Shown here: piece after piece, positions 23,188-31,211 of the stretch | How the letters are laid out: every line of letters starts with the position of its first letter | Numbering within the stretch: position 1 is the first letter of the stretch | Notes under the pieces: generated by a model | Told to the model about the DNA's origin: nothing | The model's database searches: none | What the model saw: only the letters and a program-made list of their open reading frames with translations | Assembly (NCBI GenBank): GCA_902783435.1 | Contig: CACZQV010000053.1 | Span: 1-31,211, forward strand | DNA length: 31,211 bases | Reading direction: 5' to 3' | From: an uncultured Erysipelotrichaceae bacterium | Lineage (GTDB): Bacteria; Bacillota_I; Bacilli_A; RF39; UBA660 | Program-made: the position numbers and the translations under genes

Positions 23188-25329
23188 ATGATGACATTAG
23201 AAGATTATGCATTAGATGTAGATAAGACAGTAGAAGAAATAATGGCATTATGCGATAAAGTAGGAATATCTTATGATGATAAAGATTCTTTATTAGATGA
23301 TATTAGTATTACTTTACTTGATAACGAACTACAAGATCAAGAAGACTATGTTGAAGGTGACATAGAAGACTTAGAAGAAAAAAGATTAGAAGAAGAAGTA
23401 GAAGATAAAGCAGAAGAACTTGCTCAAGATACTAAAATAGATTTAGATAATGAAACTTCTTTTACTAAGGTTAAACAAAATAAACAAGCTAAGAAAACTG
23501 AAAATAATACTAAAGACTTTCTAAAAGAAAGAAAGAAAATGTATAAGAATAAAGAAAAACTTCAAAGTAATGAATCAGTACAAGATGAAAATGTTATTCT
23601 ATACAAAGATGGTATGACAGTTACAGATCTAGCTAATTTATTAGAAGTCGCACCTGTAGAACTTGTTAAAAAACTTATGGGATTAGGAGTAATGGCTTCT
23701 GTTAATCAATCACTTGATTATGATACAGTAGAAGTAATTGCTACTGATTATAATAAAACTGTTAAGAAAGAAGAAACTGCAGATATTTCTAATTTTGAAA
23801 ACTTTGAAATAGAAGACAGAGAAGAAGATTTAGTTGAGCGTCCACCAGTAGTTACTATAATGGGACACGTTGATCATGGAAAAACTACTTTACTTGATTA
23901 TATCAGAAATAGTGATGTAGTAAGTGGAGAAGCTGGAGGTATTACTCAAGCTATTGGTGCTTACTCAGTTAAATGTAATGATAAGACAATTACATTTATT
24001 GATACTCCAGGACATGCTGCATTTACTGAAATGCGTGCACGTGGAGCTAGTATGACTGATATAGTTATTATAATTGTTGCTGCAGATGATGGTGTTATGC
24101 CTCAAACCAAAGAAGCAATAGATCATGCTAAAGCTGCAAATGTTCCAATTATAGTTGCTATTAATAAAATAGATAAACCAGAAGCTAATATTGATAAAGT
24201 TATGTCAGGATTAGTTGAAAATGGTCTAACTCCAGAAGAATGGGGTGGAGATGTTATCGTTAATAAAATTTCTGCAAAAGCAGGAACTGGTGTACCAGAA
24301 TTACTAGAAAACATCTTATTAGTTGCTGAAATGCAAGAATATAAAGCAAATCCAAATAGATATGCAACAGGAGCTGTTGTTGAATCTCGTAAAGATTCTA
24401 AAGTTGGTTCTATTGCAACATTATTAATACAAAATGGTACACTTCGTTTAGGAGATCCAATAGTAATTGGTAATTATGCTGGTAAGGTAAGAACTTTAAA
24501 AAATGATAAGGGTCAAAATATTGTAGAAGCAGGACCATCTACACCAGTAGAAGTTACAGGTATTTCAGAAGTACCTTCAGCTGGTGATAAATTTATGGCT
24601 TTTGAGTCAGAAAAGAAAGCTAAAGAAATTGCAGAAGCAAGAGCCTTAAGATCAAAAGAAAAAGATACTAACTTTAGTGGTATGAGTCTAGAAGATTTAT
24701 TTGGAAGAATAAAAGAAGGACAAAAAGAAATTAAAGTTGTACTTAAAGCAGATGTTAATGGTTCACTTGAAGCTGTTAAAAATGCTTTAGAAAAAATAGA
24801 TGTTGAAGGTGTTAAAGTATCAGTTATTCGTGGTGGAGTAGGAGCTATTACTGAAAGTGATATAGTACTAGCTAGTGCTTCAGAAGCTATCGTAATTGGA
24901 TTTAATGCTAGAGCTAATACTTCAACTATGGATATAGCTAAAGAATATGGAATAGAAATTAAAACATATGATATTATCTATAAAGTAGTAGAAGATATGG
25001 AAGCTGCTATGAAAGGTATGTTAGATCCAGAATATGAAGAAAAAGTAATTGGTACTGCTGAAATCAGACAAATCTTTAAATTCTCTAAAGTAGGATTAAT
25101 TGCTGGATGTCATGTAACTAGCGGTATTATTAAAATTAATTCTAAAGCTAGAATAATAAGAGAAGATATAATTGTATACAATGGTGCAGTTAAAACACTA
25201 CAACACGAAAAAGACCAAGTTAAAGAAATGAAAAAAGATATGGACTGTGGTATTACTTTAGAAAACTGCCAAGATTATAAAGAAGGAGACATCATAGAAG
25301 TATACGAACTTGTTGAAATAAAGAGATAA
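23188..25329 (+). CDS. infB: Translation initiation factor IF-2
   Basis: 713 aa. A variable charged N-terminal part (1-140) precedes the IF2N domain (about 145-190, [24 protein letters not shown]). The GTPase domain starts near 220: G1 GHVDHGKT, G2 [11 protein letters not shown]3 [17 protein letters not shown]4 NKID. Domains II to IV follow, ending in [15 protein letters not shown]. It delivers initiator tRNA to the 30S subunit. GAGGTGA precedes two consecutive ATGs; the first is taken. Only one start form is evident. Confidence 0.97.
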   Translation: MMTLEDYALDVDKTVEEIMALCDKVGISYDDKDSLLDDISITLLDNELQDQEDYVEGDIEDLEEKRLEEEVEDKAEELAQDTKIDLDNETSFTKVKQNKQAKKTENNTKDFLKERKKMYKNKEKLQSNESVQDENVILYKDGMTVTDLANLLEVAPVELVKKLMGLGVMASVNQSLDYDTVEVIATDYNKTVKKEETADISNFENFEIEDREEDLVERPPVVTIMGHVDHGKTTLLDYIRNSDVVSGEAGGITQAIGAYSVKCNDKTITFIDTPGHAAFTEMRARGASMTDIVIIIVAADDGVMPQTKEAIDHAKAANVPIIVAINKIDKPEANIDKVMSGLVENGLTPEEWGGDVIVNKISAKAGTGVPELLENILLVAEMQEYKANPNRYATGAVVESRKDSKVGSIATLLIQNGTLRLGDPIVIGNYAGKVRTLKNDKGQNIVEAGPSTPVEVTGISEVPSAGDKFMAFESEKKAKEIAEARALRSKEKDTNFSGMSLEDLFGRIKEGQKEIKVVLKADVNGSLEAVKNALEKIDVEGVKVSVIRGGVGAITESDIVLASASEAIVIGFNARANTSTMDIAKEYGIEIKTYDIIYKVVEDMEAAMKGMLDPEYEEKVIGTAEIRQIFKFSKVGLIAGCHVTSGIIKINSKARIIREDIIVYNGAVKTLQHEKDQVKEMKKDMDCGITLENCQDYKEGDIIEVYELVEIKR

Positions 25330-25332
25330 TTT

Positions 25333-25605
25333 ATGGGAAAAAGTTTAGAAGTTCATATAAAAGTAAGAGGAAAGAAAGCTATTATTTATGGAACCATTTT
25401 ATTTATAGTAGTAATTTCATTTTTATACCTAATCTCAGTTGTGCTACTAGATGCTCCATTATTCTTTATACTAGGCCTAATATTAGGTATAATTGCTTAT
25501 ATAAAAAATATAATAAGTGCGTATAAAGATATGAAACAACTAGAAGAAACAGAAGGAGAATCATCACAGGTTGAAATAGACACATATAATGATTTTAAAA
25601 AATAG
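25333..25605 (+). CDS. Small two-helix membrane protein between infB and rbfA
   Basis: 90 aa. A basic N-terminus (VHIKVRGKKA) is followed by two membrane helices (about 17-39 and 43-60) and an acidic C-terminal tail (LEETEGESSQVEIDTYNDFKK). It starts three bases after the infB stop with only a weak AGAGAT site, so translation probably depends on coupling to infB. No family is recognised and this position is normally empty in infB-rbfA operons. Confidence 0.75.
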   Translation: MGKSLEVHIKVRGKKAIIYGTILFIVVISFLYLISVVLLDAPLFFILGLILGIIAYIKNIISAYKDMKQLEETEGESSQVEIDTYNDFKK

Positions 25606-25616
25606 AAGGTGATACG

Positions 25617-25964
25617 ATGAGTATTAAAATAGAAAGATTAAATCATGCCATTCAAGAAGAAATAAGCATGATTATAATGAGAGAAGTAAAAGACGAAAAT
25701 ATAAAATTCGTTACTATTACTGGAGTAGATACAACAAGTGATTTATCATATGCTAAAGTATATTATACTGTTTTAGATATTTCTAAAATGGATGAAACAA
25801 AAGAAGCTTTAGAAAAAGCATCTCCATTTATTAGAAAATGTTTAGCAGAAAGAATAGAAGTAAGACATACTCCAGAATTAAAATTTATCTATGATACTTC
25901 AATACTTTATGGAGAACATATAGATAACTTAATAGAACAAATAAAAGAAAAAGAAGAAAAATAA
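25617..25964 (+). CDS. rbfA: Ribosome-binding factor A
   Basis: 115 aa KH-type cold-shock ribosome maturation factor: IKIERLNHAIQEEISMII, VTITGVDTTSDLSYAKVYYTV and the C-terminal RHTPELKFIYDTSILYGEHIDNLI. It binds the 30S subunit during 16S 5'-end processing. GAAGGTGATACG precedes the ATG. It is the last gene of the operon; truB, which usually follows, is 8 kb upstream as part of a fusion gene. Confidence 0.95.
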   Translation: MSIKIERLNHAIQEEISMIIMREVKDENIKFVTITGVDTTSDLSYAKVYYTVLDISKMDETKEALEKASPFIRKCLAERIEVRHTPELKFIYDTSILYGEHIDNLIEQIKEKEEK

Positions 25965-25978
25965 ATCTTCTTTTTTTT
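25948..25978 (+). terminator. Terminator after rbfA
   Basis: Stem AAAAAGAAGA / TCTTCTTTTT overlapping the last rbfA codons, then a T run. Confidence 0.85.
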
Positions 25979-25983
25979 ATTAT

Positions 25984-26012
25984 TTGAAAAAATTATATAT
26001 TTATAGTATTAT
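25984..26012 (+). promoter_or_regulatory. Promoter of the third TasA-like gene
   Basis: TTGAAA, 17 bases, TATTAT, ending 18 bases before the ATG. Confidence 0.65.
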
Positions 26013-26030
26013 TATCATAGGAGAATAGGT

Positions 26031-27440
26031 ATGAAAAGAAATAGAATGCAGTCTAAAAAATTATTAATCATGTTTTTATTATTAATACTTGTAATAGGGT
26101 ATTCTATACTTAGTAGTACTCTAAAAATAAATGGAACAGCAAGTATTAATAAAAATACATGGGATATCCATTGGAATGAAACAAGTATAGTAGAAACACA
26201 AGGTAGTGTAGAAGCTATTAATTCTGCTAATGTAATTGATTCAGAAAAGAAAACAGTATCATATAATGTTGAATTAGAATTACCAGGAGATTTTTATGAA
26301 TTTAAAATAGATGCTAAAAACTATGGTTCAATAGATGGAGAAATTTCACTTTCAACAACAAAAATATATGATGAAAATGAAGAAGAAATACCTTTACCAG
26401 AATATTACAATTATTCAGTAACATACTTAGATGGAACAATTCCCCAAAATGGTGATATATTAGAAGCTGGAGAATCTAAAACATATGTAATTAGATTAGA
26501 GTTTAAAAGTACAGAAACAACATTACCATCAAATCCTAAACCAATAAGTATAAAAACAACTATAACTAAAAAACAATATAAAGATATTGAACCAAAGGAC
26601 AATTATGATGAAACTGAGACTAATACAAAGTGTGAAAATGGAGAGATAATAGACAATAGTAATTGGTGTTATACAAACCCAGGTTCATCATTAGAAGAAC
26701 AAAAATTTAGATATTATACTTCAGATACTAAATATGTAGAAAATGGATGGGCAACTTTTAATGACTTATATGGAAATCCACAAAGATATTATTTTAAAGA
26801 TGGTTACACAATTACTGGATGGCATGAAGAAAATGGTAAAAAATATTATTTTGATGATGAAGATGGAGATGGAAATGGTTATATAAACACAAATATGTTA
26901 TATAGTACGAATAGATCAATAGAAGGTGTTTGTTATAACTTCAATGATAAAGGAAATGCAAAAGAAGGAACTGGATGTGTAACGGATATTAAATTTACTG
27001 ACAAGTATATTCTAACTCATTCAGTACAAACAAATCGTAGTTGGTCATGGCCATATAATGATATTATTGATATGGGAATGTGGGAAGGAGTTCCAACAAA
27101 TTATTATTATGCTTATAAATTAAAAGTAAAAGATCATCCTGTAAGAGTAAAAGGAAAAATATTAGTATTTAAAAATTGTGGATTAAATGCGACTTTAGTT
27201 GCTGGTTTTTCTAAAGATAGTGATATAAATTATAATAATTTTGATGTATCTCAAACACTTAATCAAAATTTTACTATTAGTAGTACTGTAGCTAATTGTG
27301 AAACATACAAAAATTATATGCAAGATATTGATGTTACTATTACAGAACCAGGAGAATATTATTTTAAAACAGTTTATTATATGTATAGTAAATCATGTAG
27401 TGCATATTCTACAACATGTGGTTTAACTTTATACCAATAA
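26031..27440 (+). CDS. TasA/camelysin-like surface protein with cell-wall-binding-type repeats
   Basis: 469 aa. Signal segment about 10-32 (LLIMFLLLILVIGYSILSSTL) and TasA-like module 33-185 (NTWDIHWNETSIVETQGSVE, LPGDFYEFKIDAKNYGS), very close to the gene at 19358. The middle (about 210-315) has short Trp/Tyr/Gly repeats, GWATFNDLYGNPQRYYFKDG and ITGWHEENGKKYYFDDEDGDG, resembling choline- or glucan-binding repeats. The C-terminal ~150 residues form a beta-rich, Cys-containing domain I do not recognise. Presumably exported and wall-associated. AGGAG lies just before the ATG. Confidence 0.75.
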   Translation: MKRNRMQSKKLLIMFLLLILVIGYSILSSTLKINGTASINKNTWDIHWNETSIVETQGSVEAINSANVIDSEKKTVSYNVELELPGDFYEFKIDAKNYGSIDGEISLSTTKIYDENEEEIPLPEYYNYSVTYLDGTIPQNGDILEAGESKTYVIRLEFKSTETTLPSNPKPISIKTTITKKQYKDIEPKDNYDETETNTKCENGEIIDNSNWCYTNPGSSLEEQKFRYYTSDTKYVENGWATFNDLYGNPQRYYFKDGYTITGWHEENGKKYYFDDEDGDGNGYINTNMLYSTNRSIEGVCYNFNDKGNAKEGTGCVTDIKFTDKYILTHSVQTNRSWSWPYNDIIDMGMWEGVPTNYYYAYKLKVKDHPVRVKGKILVFKNCGLNATLVAGFSKDSDINYNNFDVSQTLNQNFTISSTVANCETYKNYMQDIDVTITEPGEYYFKTVYYMYSKSCSAYSTTCGLTLYQ

Positions 27441-27503
27441 AATAAAAAAACAGTTTAATTATTATTTATCTTATGTTAAAATGTAAGAGAATAGGAGGCT
27501 TGT

Positions 27504-28190
27504 ATGAAAAAATTAAAGTATTTAATTTTATTACTATTATTATTACCGATAACAGTATATGCAAAAACTCCAAATAAAGAAGAAACAATAAAAGTAATAG
27601 AATCTATAGAAAATATTCAAGTAGATGATGGAATTATAATATATAAAGCATCTATTGATGGTATTAGAATAAATTTAAATCTAAGTGATAATGGAACAGT
27701 TACTAATAAAAAAATAAATTTTAATTTTGATGAAGAAAAATTAAGTTTTAAGGGTGGAACTTATGTAATTGATTCAATAACAAAAGAATTAAAAGAAATA
27801 GAAAGTAATGACTATGCTTTTTACTTATATTCTATTTTAGAAAATAAATCGTCTGCACCATATGATATAAATAATTATTATAATAAAATTAATATAGAAG
27901 AAAAAATAAAAGAATTTAAAGAAGATGAAAAAATATATATAGATGATACTAAAACATTTGGTATAACTCTAAAAAGAGAAAAACTAGGTACTACAGAATA
28001 TATAAAAGTATATTACAATTATTATTTTACTGGGGATTATCCAGTAATGATAAAAGAAGAAACTACTAGTGAATTTACTAATCCTAATACAGGTAATTAT
28101 AATACAATAGTTACAATTGTATTGATAATAGTTATAGGTATTGGAATATATACTTATTTTGAACCAAATAAAAGAATAAAAGGAGAATAA
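27504..28190 (+). CDS. Secreted protein with NPNTG sorting-like C-terminus
   Basis: 228 aa. A typical signal peptide (1-20, MKKLKYLILLLLLLPITVYA) with an A-x-A-like end (VYAK). The mature part is hydrophilic and beta-rich with no known domain. The C-terminus carries NPNTG (about residue 194), then a hydrophobic helix (IVTIVLIIVIGIGIYTYF) and a charged tail (KRIKGE), which is the layout of a sortase substrate with Asn in place of the Leu of LPxTG. Sortase recognition is inferred; no sortase gene is in the window. ATAGGAGG precedes the ATG. The next gene starts two bases after the stop. Confidence 0.75.
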   Translation: MKKLKYLILLLLLLPITVYAKTPNKEETIKVIESIENIQVDDGIIIYKASIDGIRINLNLSDNGTVTNKKINFNFDEEKLSFKGGTYVIDSITKELKEIESNDYAFYLYSILENKSSAPYDINNYYNKINIEEKIKEFKEDEKIYIDDTKTFGITLKREKLGTTEYIKVYYNYYFTGDYPVMIKEETTSEFTNPNTGNYNTIVTIVLIIVIGIGIYTYFEPNKRIKGE

Positions 28191-28192
28191 TT

Positions 28193-28774
28193 ATGAGTAA
28201 AAAGAAAGTAGAAGAATTATATAATGATTCTTGGATGTATATTTTATTATTAACAACATTAACAATATTACTAGAATCATTAAAAACATATACATTCAAA
28301 ATATCTGGAGTAAGATTAACATATTCGTTATTTTTATTACCATTTGTATATTTTATAGTAGATTATATTGCAAAGAAATATGACTATAGAAAAGCTATAG
28401 CTTCAATTGCAATATCAGGAGTTATGTTTGTATGTTTCTCAGCTATTATGTCATTCGCAATGGGAGAAAGTTTAATACTCACAAGTGTTAGCGGAGAGTT
28501 TTGTGGATATGTAGTTAGCCAATTTATTAATTTAACTATATATGTATTTTTATTAAATAATACTAAATCACCATATATATTAGTACTATTAAACTATGTA
28601 TTCTCATTAATAGTTTATTATATGTTTTATACATTAATATATTTAAATATGATAGTATTAGATGAATTCTGGAAGGGATATTTTATTACATTAATAATTC
28701 AATTTATTATATGTATTCCAATGACTATAGTAGATAAAAAAATAAAAAGAGGCAGAGAAAAAGAAGTTTTATAA
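28193..28774 (+). CDS. VUT-like (YhhQ-type) membrane protein
   Basis: 193 aa with about six membrane helices. Features recalling the VUT/YhhQ family of queuosine-precursor transporters are the FLLPFVYFIVDYIAKKYDYRKA segment (about 49-70), a central glycine/serine helix, and SGEFCGYVVSQFINLTIYVF (about 104-123). Length fits that family. The resemblance is by eye and moderate, and substrate cannot be stated. It starts two bases after the sorting-motif protein, behind AAAGGAG, so the two are co-transcribed. Confidence 0.5.
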   Translation: MSKKKVEELYNDSWMYILLLTTLTILLESLKTYTFKISGVRLTYSLFLLPFVYFIVDYIAKKYDYRKAIASIAISGVMFVCFSAIMSFAMGESLILTSVSGEFCGYVVSQFINLTIYVFLLNNTKSPYILVLLNYVFSLIVYYMFYTLIYLNMIVLDEFWKGYFITLIIQFIICIPMTIVDKKIKRGREKEVL

Positions 28775-28785
28775 AACTTCTTTTT
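28758..28785. terminator. Bidirectional terminator
   Basis: AAAAAGAAGTTTT pairs with AAAACTTCTTTTT almost without a loop, overlapping the stop of the VUT-like gene and next to the stop of the convergent CPBP gene; T run on both strands. Confidence 0.88.
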
Positions 28786-29487
28786 TTATCCCATAAATGC
28801 CATTGCAATAGATAATATAATAAGTATTGTATTATGAATCATATGTAACGATATAGAAGTAAATATATTATCTGTTTCATAATAAGCTAGTGCAAATGCT
28901 CCTCCAAGTACTCCATAAGGAATTAAATATAAATAATCTAAAATATTTTCAGCACTACCTATAACATGAGCTCCACCAAATAATAAGAATGACATAAATA
29001 CAAATATCCATTTATTTTTAAATACATTTTTTAATGATTTACGAAATACTATTTCTTCGTTGAATGGAGCAATAAATCCAGCATCAATTAACATTAACCA
29101 TGGTAGAGATTTAATCATAGTTTGAACAGCATGTTCATTATTAGCTCCACCACCTTTTAATAAGAAAGTTATTATAAAATTAGACGTAAACATAATTAAT
29201 AATCCAATACCCCACCATTTTAAACCAATATCCATATATTTATAATGATTCTTTCTAAAATCCTTAAAATCTTTTTTTAGATCTTTACGATATATAAAGA
29301 AAAATATAATAAACAATATAACACTAGAAAAAGTAGATAATATAACAGCCATAGTATTACTTAAATGCTTAACATCTAGTTTAAATAAATATACTGGTAT
29401 ATATTGTAAATATTTACTATACCAAAATATAATAAAAATCATAATAGTTTTAATAATAGATTTTTCTTTTTCATGTAACTTTAACAT
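28786..29487 (-). CDS. CPBP-family intramembrane metalloprotease
   Basis: 233 aa with about seven membrane helices. The CPBP (CAAX protease/Abi) motifs are present: E144-E145-x3-R149 (NEEIVFRK), a helix with H174 (FGGAHV) and HMIHNT (His215/His218). Such proteins include Rce1 relatives and bacteriocin self-immunity proteins; the bacterial substrate is usually unknown. GGTGATG lies just before the ATG at 29487. No bacteriocin gene is adjacent. Confidence 0.88.
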   Translation of the reverse strand: MLKLHEKEKSIIKTIMIFIIFWYSKYLQYIPVYLFKLDVKHLSNTMAVILSTFSSVILFIIFFFIYRKDLKKDFKDFRKNHYKYMDIGLKWWGIGLLIMFTSNFIITFLLKGGGANNEHAVQTMIKSLPWLMLIDAGFIAPFNEEIVFRKSLKNVFKNKWIFVFMSFLLFGGAHVIGSAENILDYLYLIPYGVLGGAFALAYYETDNIFTSISLHMIHNTILIILSIAMAFMG

Positions 29488-29570
29488 AACATCACCATAA
29501 ATAAGATATCACAAATATTTAAAAATAAAAAGATAAATAATAAATATAATATGTAAACTATTGAAAATAC

Positions 29571-29599
29571 TTGCATATTTAGAAAAAATATTATATAAT
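29571..29599 (+). promoter_or_regulatory. rpsO promoter
   Basis: TTGCAT, 17 bases, TATAAT. The expected transcript would start near 29606, at the beginning of a GC-richer block. The part of the spacer from 29488 to 29570 is AT-rich and shows nothing else I can support. Confidence 0.6.
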
Positions 29600-29605
29600 A
29601 CATTT

Positions 29606-29684
29606 GTCTGCCGGTACTAGGAGTTAAGAATTTCCGACTTACCCGTGGTATCTGGTGTATTATTAAATGAAAGGAAGTGTAAGA
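29606..29684 (+). promoter_or_regulatory. Structured rpsO leader (probable S15 autoregulation)
   Basis: The 5' UTR holds a GC-richer block. TGCCGGTA (29609-29616) can pair with TACC (29640-29643) and GGTA (29647-29650), giving an 8-bp stem with a 3-base CGT bulge on one side (one G-U pair), closing over a small inner hairpin (TAAG / CTTA). Ribosomal protein S15 represses its own mRNA through structured leaders in several bacterial groups. That this is such a site is inference from position and foldability. Confidence 0.55.
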
Positions 29685-29954
29685 ATGGCTCTAACAAAAG
29701 AACAAAAACAAGATATCATCAAGAATTTTGCAAAGAGTAAAAATGATACTGGATCTGCAGAAGTTCAAATCGCAATCTTAACACAAGAAATCAATGAATT
29801 AACAGATCATTTAAAGGTACATATTCACGATTATCATTCACGTAGAGGACTACTTAAAAAAGTTGGTCAAAGAAGAAGTATGTTACAATACTTAGCTAAG
29901 AAAGATATTCAAAGTTATCGTGAAGTAATTAAAAAATTAGGTTTAAGAAAGTAG
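29685..29954 (+). CDS. rpsO: 30S ribosomal protein S15
   Basis: 89 aa, the standard length, beginning [18 protein letters not shown]. Conserved rRNA-contact segments are present: [39 protein letters not shown] and [12 protein letters not shown]. Six upstream in-frame codons are excluded because AAAGGAAG, the ribosome binding site, lies inside them. It binds the central domain of 16S rRNA. Followed by its own terminator and then pnp, the usual pair. Confidence 0.98.
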   Translation: MALTKEQKQDIIKNFAKSKNDTGSAEVQIAILTQEINELTDHLKVHIHDYHSRRGLLKKVGQRRSMLQYLAKKDIQSYREVIKKLGLRK

Positions 29955-29983
29955 ACACAATTTTTAATGTGTCTATTTTTTTT
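29952..29983 (+). terminator. rpsO terminator
   Basis: Stem TAGACACA / TGTGTCTA with an 8-base A/T loop, starting in the rpsO stop and followed by eight T. pnp lies 17 bases on without a visible promoter, so some read-through is likely. Confidence 0.9.
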
Positions 29984-29999
29984 AGAAAAGAGGTAGTTT

Positions 30000-31211
30000 A
30001 TGAGTAAAAAGAAAACATTTGAATTAGATTTTCATGGTAGAAAAATCATAGTTGAACATGGTGAACTAGCTAAACAAGCAGATGGTGCAGTACTTGTTAG
30101 ATATAATGATACAGTTATCTTAACTGCAGCTGTTGTATCTAAGAGTGTTAATCTATTATCTGACTTTTTCCCACTAACTGTTAACTATCAAGAAAAACTA
30201 TATTCAGTAGGTAAAATTCCAGGTGGATTCATCAAGCGTGAGTCTAGACCAAGTGAAGCTGCAACATTAGCTGCAAGAATGATTGATAGACCAATGCGTC
30301 CATTATTCCCAGAAGGATTTAAAAATGAAGTTCAAGTTATATCAACAGTTTTATCTGTAGATCAAGATTGTTCTCCAGAATTAACTGCAATGTTAGCTTC
30401 AAGCTTAGCTGTATCTATTTCTAAGATACCATTTAACGGACCAATCGCTGGTGTTAAAGTAGGTAGAGTTGATGGTAAATTTGTAATTAACCCAACTCCA
30501 GCAGAATTAGAAAAATCAGAATTAGAATTAACAGTTGCTGGTACAAAAGATGCAATTAACATGGTTGAATCAAGTGCTAAACAAGTATCAGAAGAAGTTA
30601 TGTTAGAAGCATTAATGTTTGGACATAAAGCAATCAAAGAATTAATTAAATTCGAAGAAAAAATCATCAAAGAAATTGGTGAAGAAAAAATGGAATATGA
30701 AACTCTAGTTCCAGAACCAGAATTAGTTGAAAGAATTAGAGATTTAGTAACTAAGAGAATGGATAAAGCTCTTAGAATTAAAGATAAGTTAAAGAAATAT
30801 GCAGCAATTGATGAAATCAAAGAAGAAATGAATGACTTATTTACTAAAGAAAATGAAGATACAATGAAAGAACAAGAACTTAAAGAATTACTTGTTAAAG
30901 TACAAATGGTTGTATCTGATATCGAATATGAATTATTTAGAAGTATCGTAGTTAAAGAAAAACTAAGAGCTGATGGTAGAAAGATGGATGAAATTAGACC
31001 ACTTTCAACAGATATAGATTTACTTCCAAGAACACATGGTTCTGCATTATTTACACGTGGTGAAACACAAGCTTTAAGTATAACTACATTAGGTGCTTTA
31101 AATGAACATCAAGTAATTGATGGATTATCAATGGAAGATCAAAAGAGATTTATGTTACATTATAACTTCCCACAATTCTCAGTTGGAGAAACAGGAAGAT
31201 ATGGTGCTCCA
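30000..31211 (+). CDS. pnp: Polynucleotide phosphorylase, 5' part (runs off the window)
   Basis: 404 codons are present of an expected ~700; the frame is open at the window end. It reads MSKKKTFELDFHGRKIIVEH, then the first RNase PH domain with AVVSKS, NYQEKLYSVGKIPGGFIKRE and RPMRPLFPEGF, the helical linker, and the start of the second RNase PH domain (READGR-type LRADGRKMDEIRPL, SALFTRGETQAL, MLHYNFPQFSVGETGR). PNPase degrades RNA phosphorolytically from the 3' end. AAGAGGTAG precedes the ATG. The KH and S1 domains lie beyond the window. Confidence 0.97.
   Translation, partial: MSKKKTFELDFHGRKIIVEHGELAKQADGAVLVRYNDTVILTAAVVSKSVNLLSDFFPLTVNYQEKLYSVGKIPGGFIKRESRPSEAATLAARMIDRPMRPLFPEGFKNEVQVISTVLSVDQDCSPELTAMLASSLAVSISKIPFNGPIAGVKVGRVDGKFVINPTPAELEKSELELTVAGTKDAINMVESSAKQVSEEVMLEALMFGHKAIKELIKFEEKIIKEIGEEKMEYETLVPEPELVERIRDLVTKRMDKALRIKDKLKKYAAIDEIKEEMNDLFTKENEDTMKEQELKELLVKVQMVVSDIEYELFRSIVVKEKLRADGRKMDEIRPLSTDIDLLPRTHGSALFTRGETQALSITTLGALNEHQVIDGLSMEDQKRFMLHYNFPQFSVGETGRYGAP

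Noticed and set aside
30362..30820. 152-codon ORF on the minus strand
   Set aside because: It lies wholly inside pnp, whose reading frame shows all expected PNPase motifs; the antisense frame is a by-product of its codon use.
1..31211. CRISPR arrays, tRNA genes, rRNA genes and insertion sequences
   Set aside because: No regularly spaced repeats, no tRNA-like cloverleaf with a T-loop GTTCRA, no rRNA stretches and no transposase frames were seen.
1..31211. Mycoplasma-type genetic code (TGA as Trp)
   Set aside because: TGA ends dgkA, cdd, ylxR, the EIIB-like gene and truB at natural C-termini, while Trp is always TGG.

Overview
The window comes from a very AT-rich Gram-positive (Firmicutes/Bacilli-type) chromosome. 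The evidence is PolC-type replicase, the ybeY-dgkA-cdd-era-recO block, a rimP-nusA-ylxR-infB-rbfA block, a YqzL-like micro-ORF, and AGGAGG-type ribosome binding sites with near-consensus sigma-A promoters. Several genes end in TGA in natural places (dgkA, cdd, ylxR, truB), so TGA is a stop and the mycoplasma code is not in use. Small genes, rearranged translation operons and surface proteins with a TasA/camelysin-like N-terminus suggest an uncultured gut Bacilli lineage. That placement is inference from gene content only.

Layout. 1-5.0 kb: VanZ-like protein, then overlapping ybeY, dgkA, cdd and era, a 28-codon YqzL-like ORF, a membrane-anchored unknown, a Bro-N/DinD-like gene behind a LexA-box-like operator, and recO. 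5.1-6.4 kb: a membrane-anchored PTS EIIB-like protein lacking the phosphorylated cysteine, an orphan histidine kinase and a small Tyr/Asn/Pro-rich protein. 6.4-6.8 kb has no annotated-size gene but holds what looks like a type I toxin-antitoxin locus: a 27-aa hydrophobic peptide on the minus strand and a convergent structured sRNA on the plus strand. 6.8-7.8 kb: RluB-type pseudouridine synthase and a convergent ferredoxin. 7.9-10.4 kb: an acidic tail-anchored protein and a surface protein whose last ~110 coding bases have a base and codon composition unlike everything around them, resembling the variable region of a diversity-generating retroelement (DGR) target. 10.6-17.0 kb: YhcG-type nuclease, an unknown and polC. 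17.1-19.3 kb: an in-frame fusion of an M15 (VanX/VanY-type) peptidase to TruB, then a LysM membrane protein. 19.4-27.4 kb: two more TasA-like surface proteins flanking the rimP-nusA-ylxR-infB-rbfA operon. 27.5-31.2 kb: a secreted protein with an NPNTG sorting-like motif, a VUT-like membrane protein, a convergent CPBP protease, rpsO with a structured leader, and the 5' two-thirds of pnp.

How the genes relate. Most of the window is core information processing: replication, repair, ribosome maturation, RNA modification and RNA decay. Accessory surface genes sit between the operons. The three TasA-like paralogs share an N-terminal module and carry different C-terminal modules, as expected of a shuffled surface repertoire. 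The points most worth testing are the M15-TruB fusion, the DGR-like variable patch with no reverse transcriptase in the window, the candidate type I toxin-antitoxin locus, and the LexA-box-like operator in front of the Bro-N gene next to recO.
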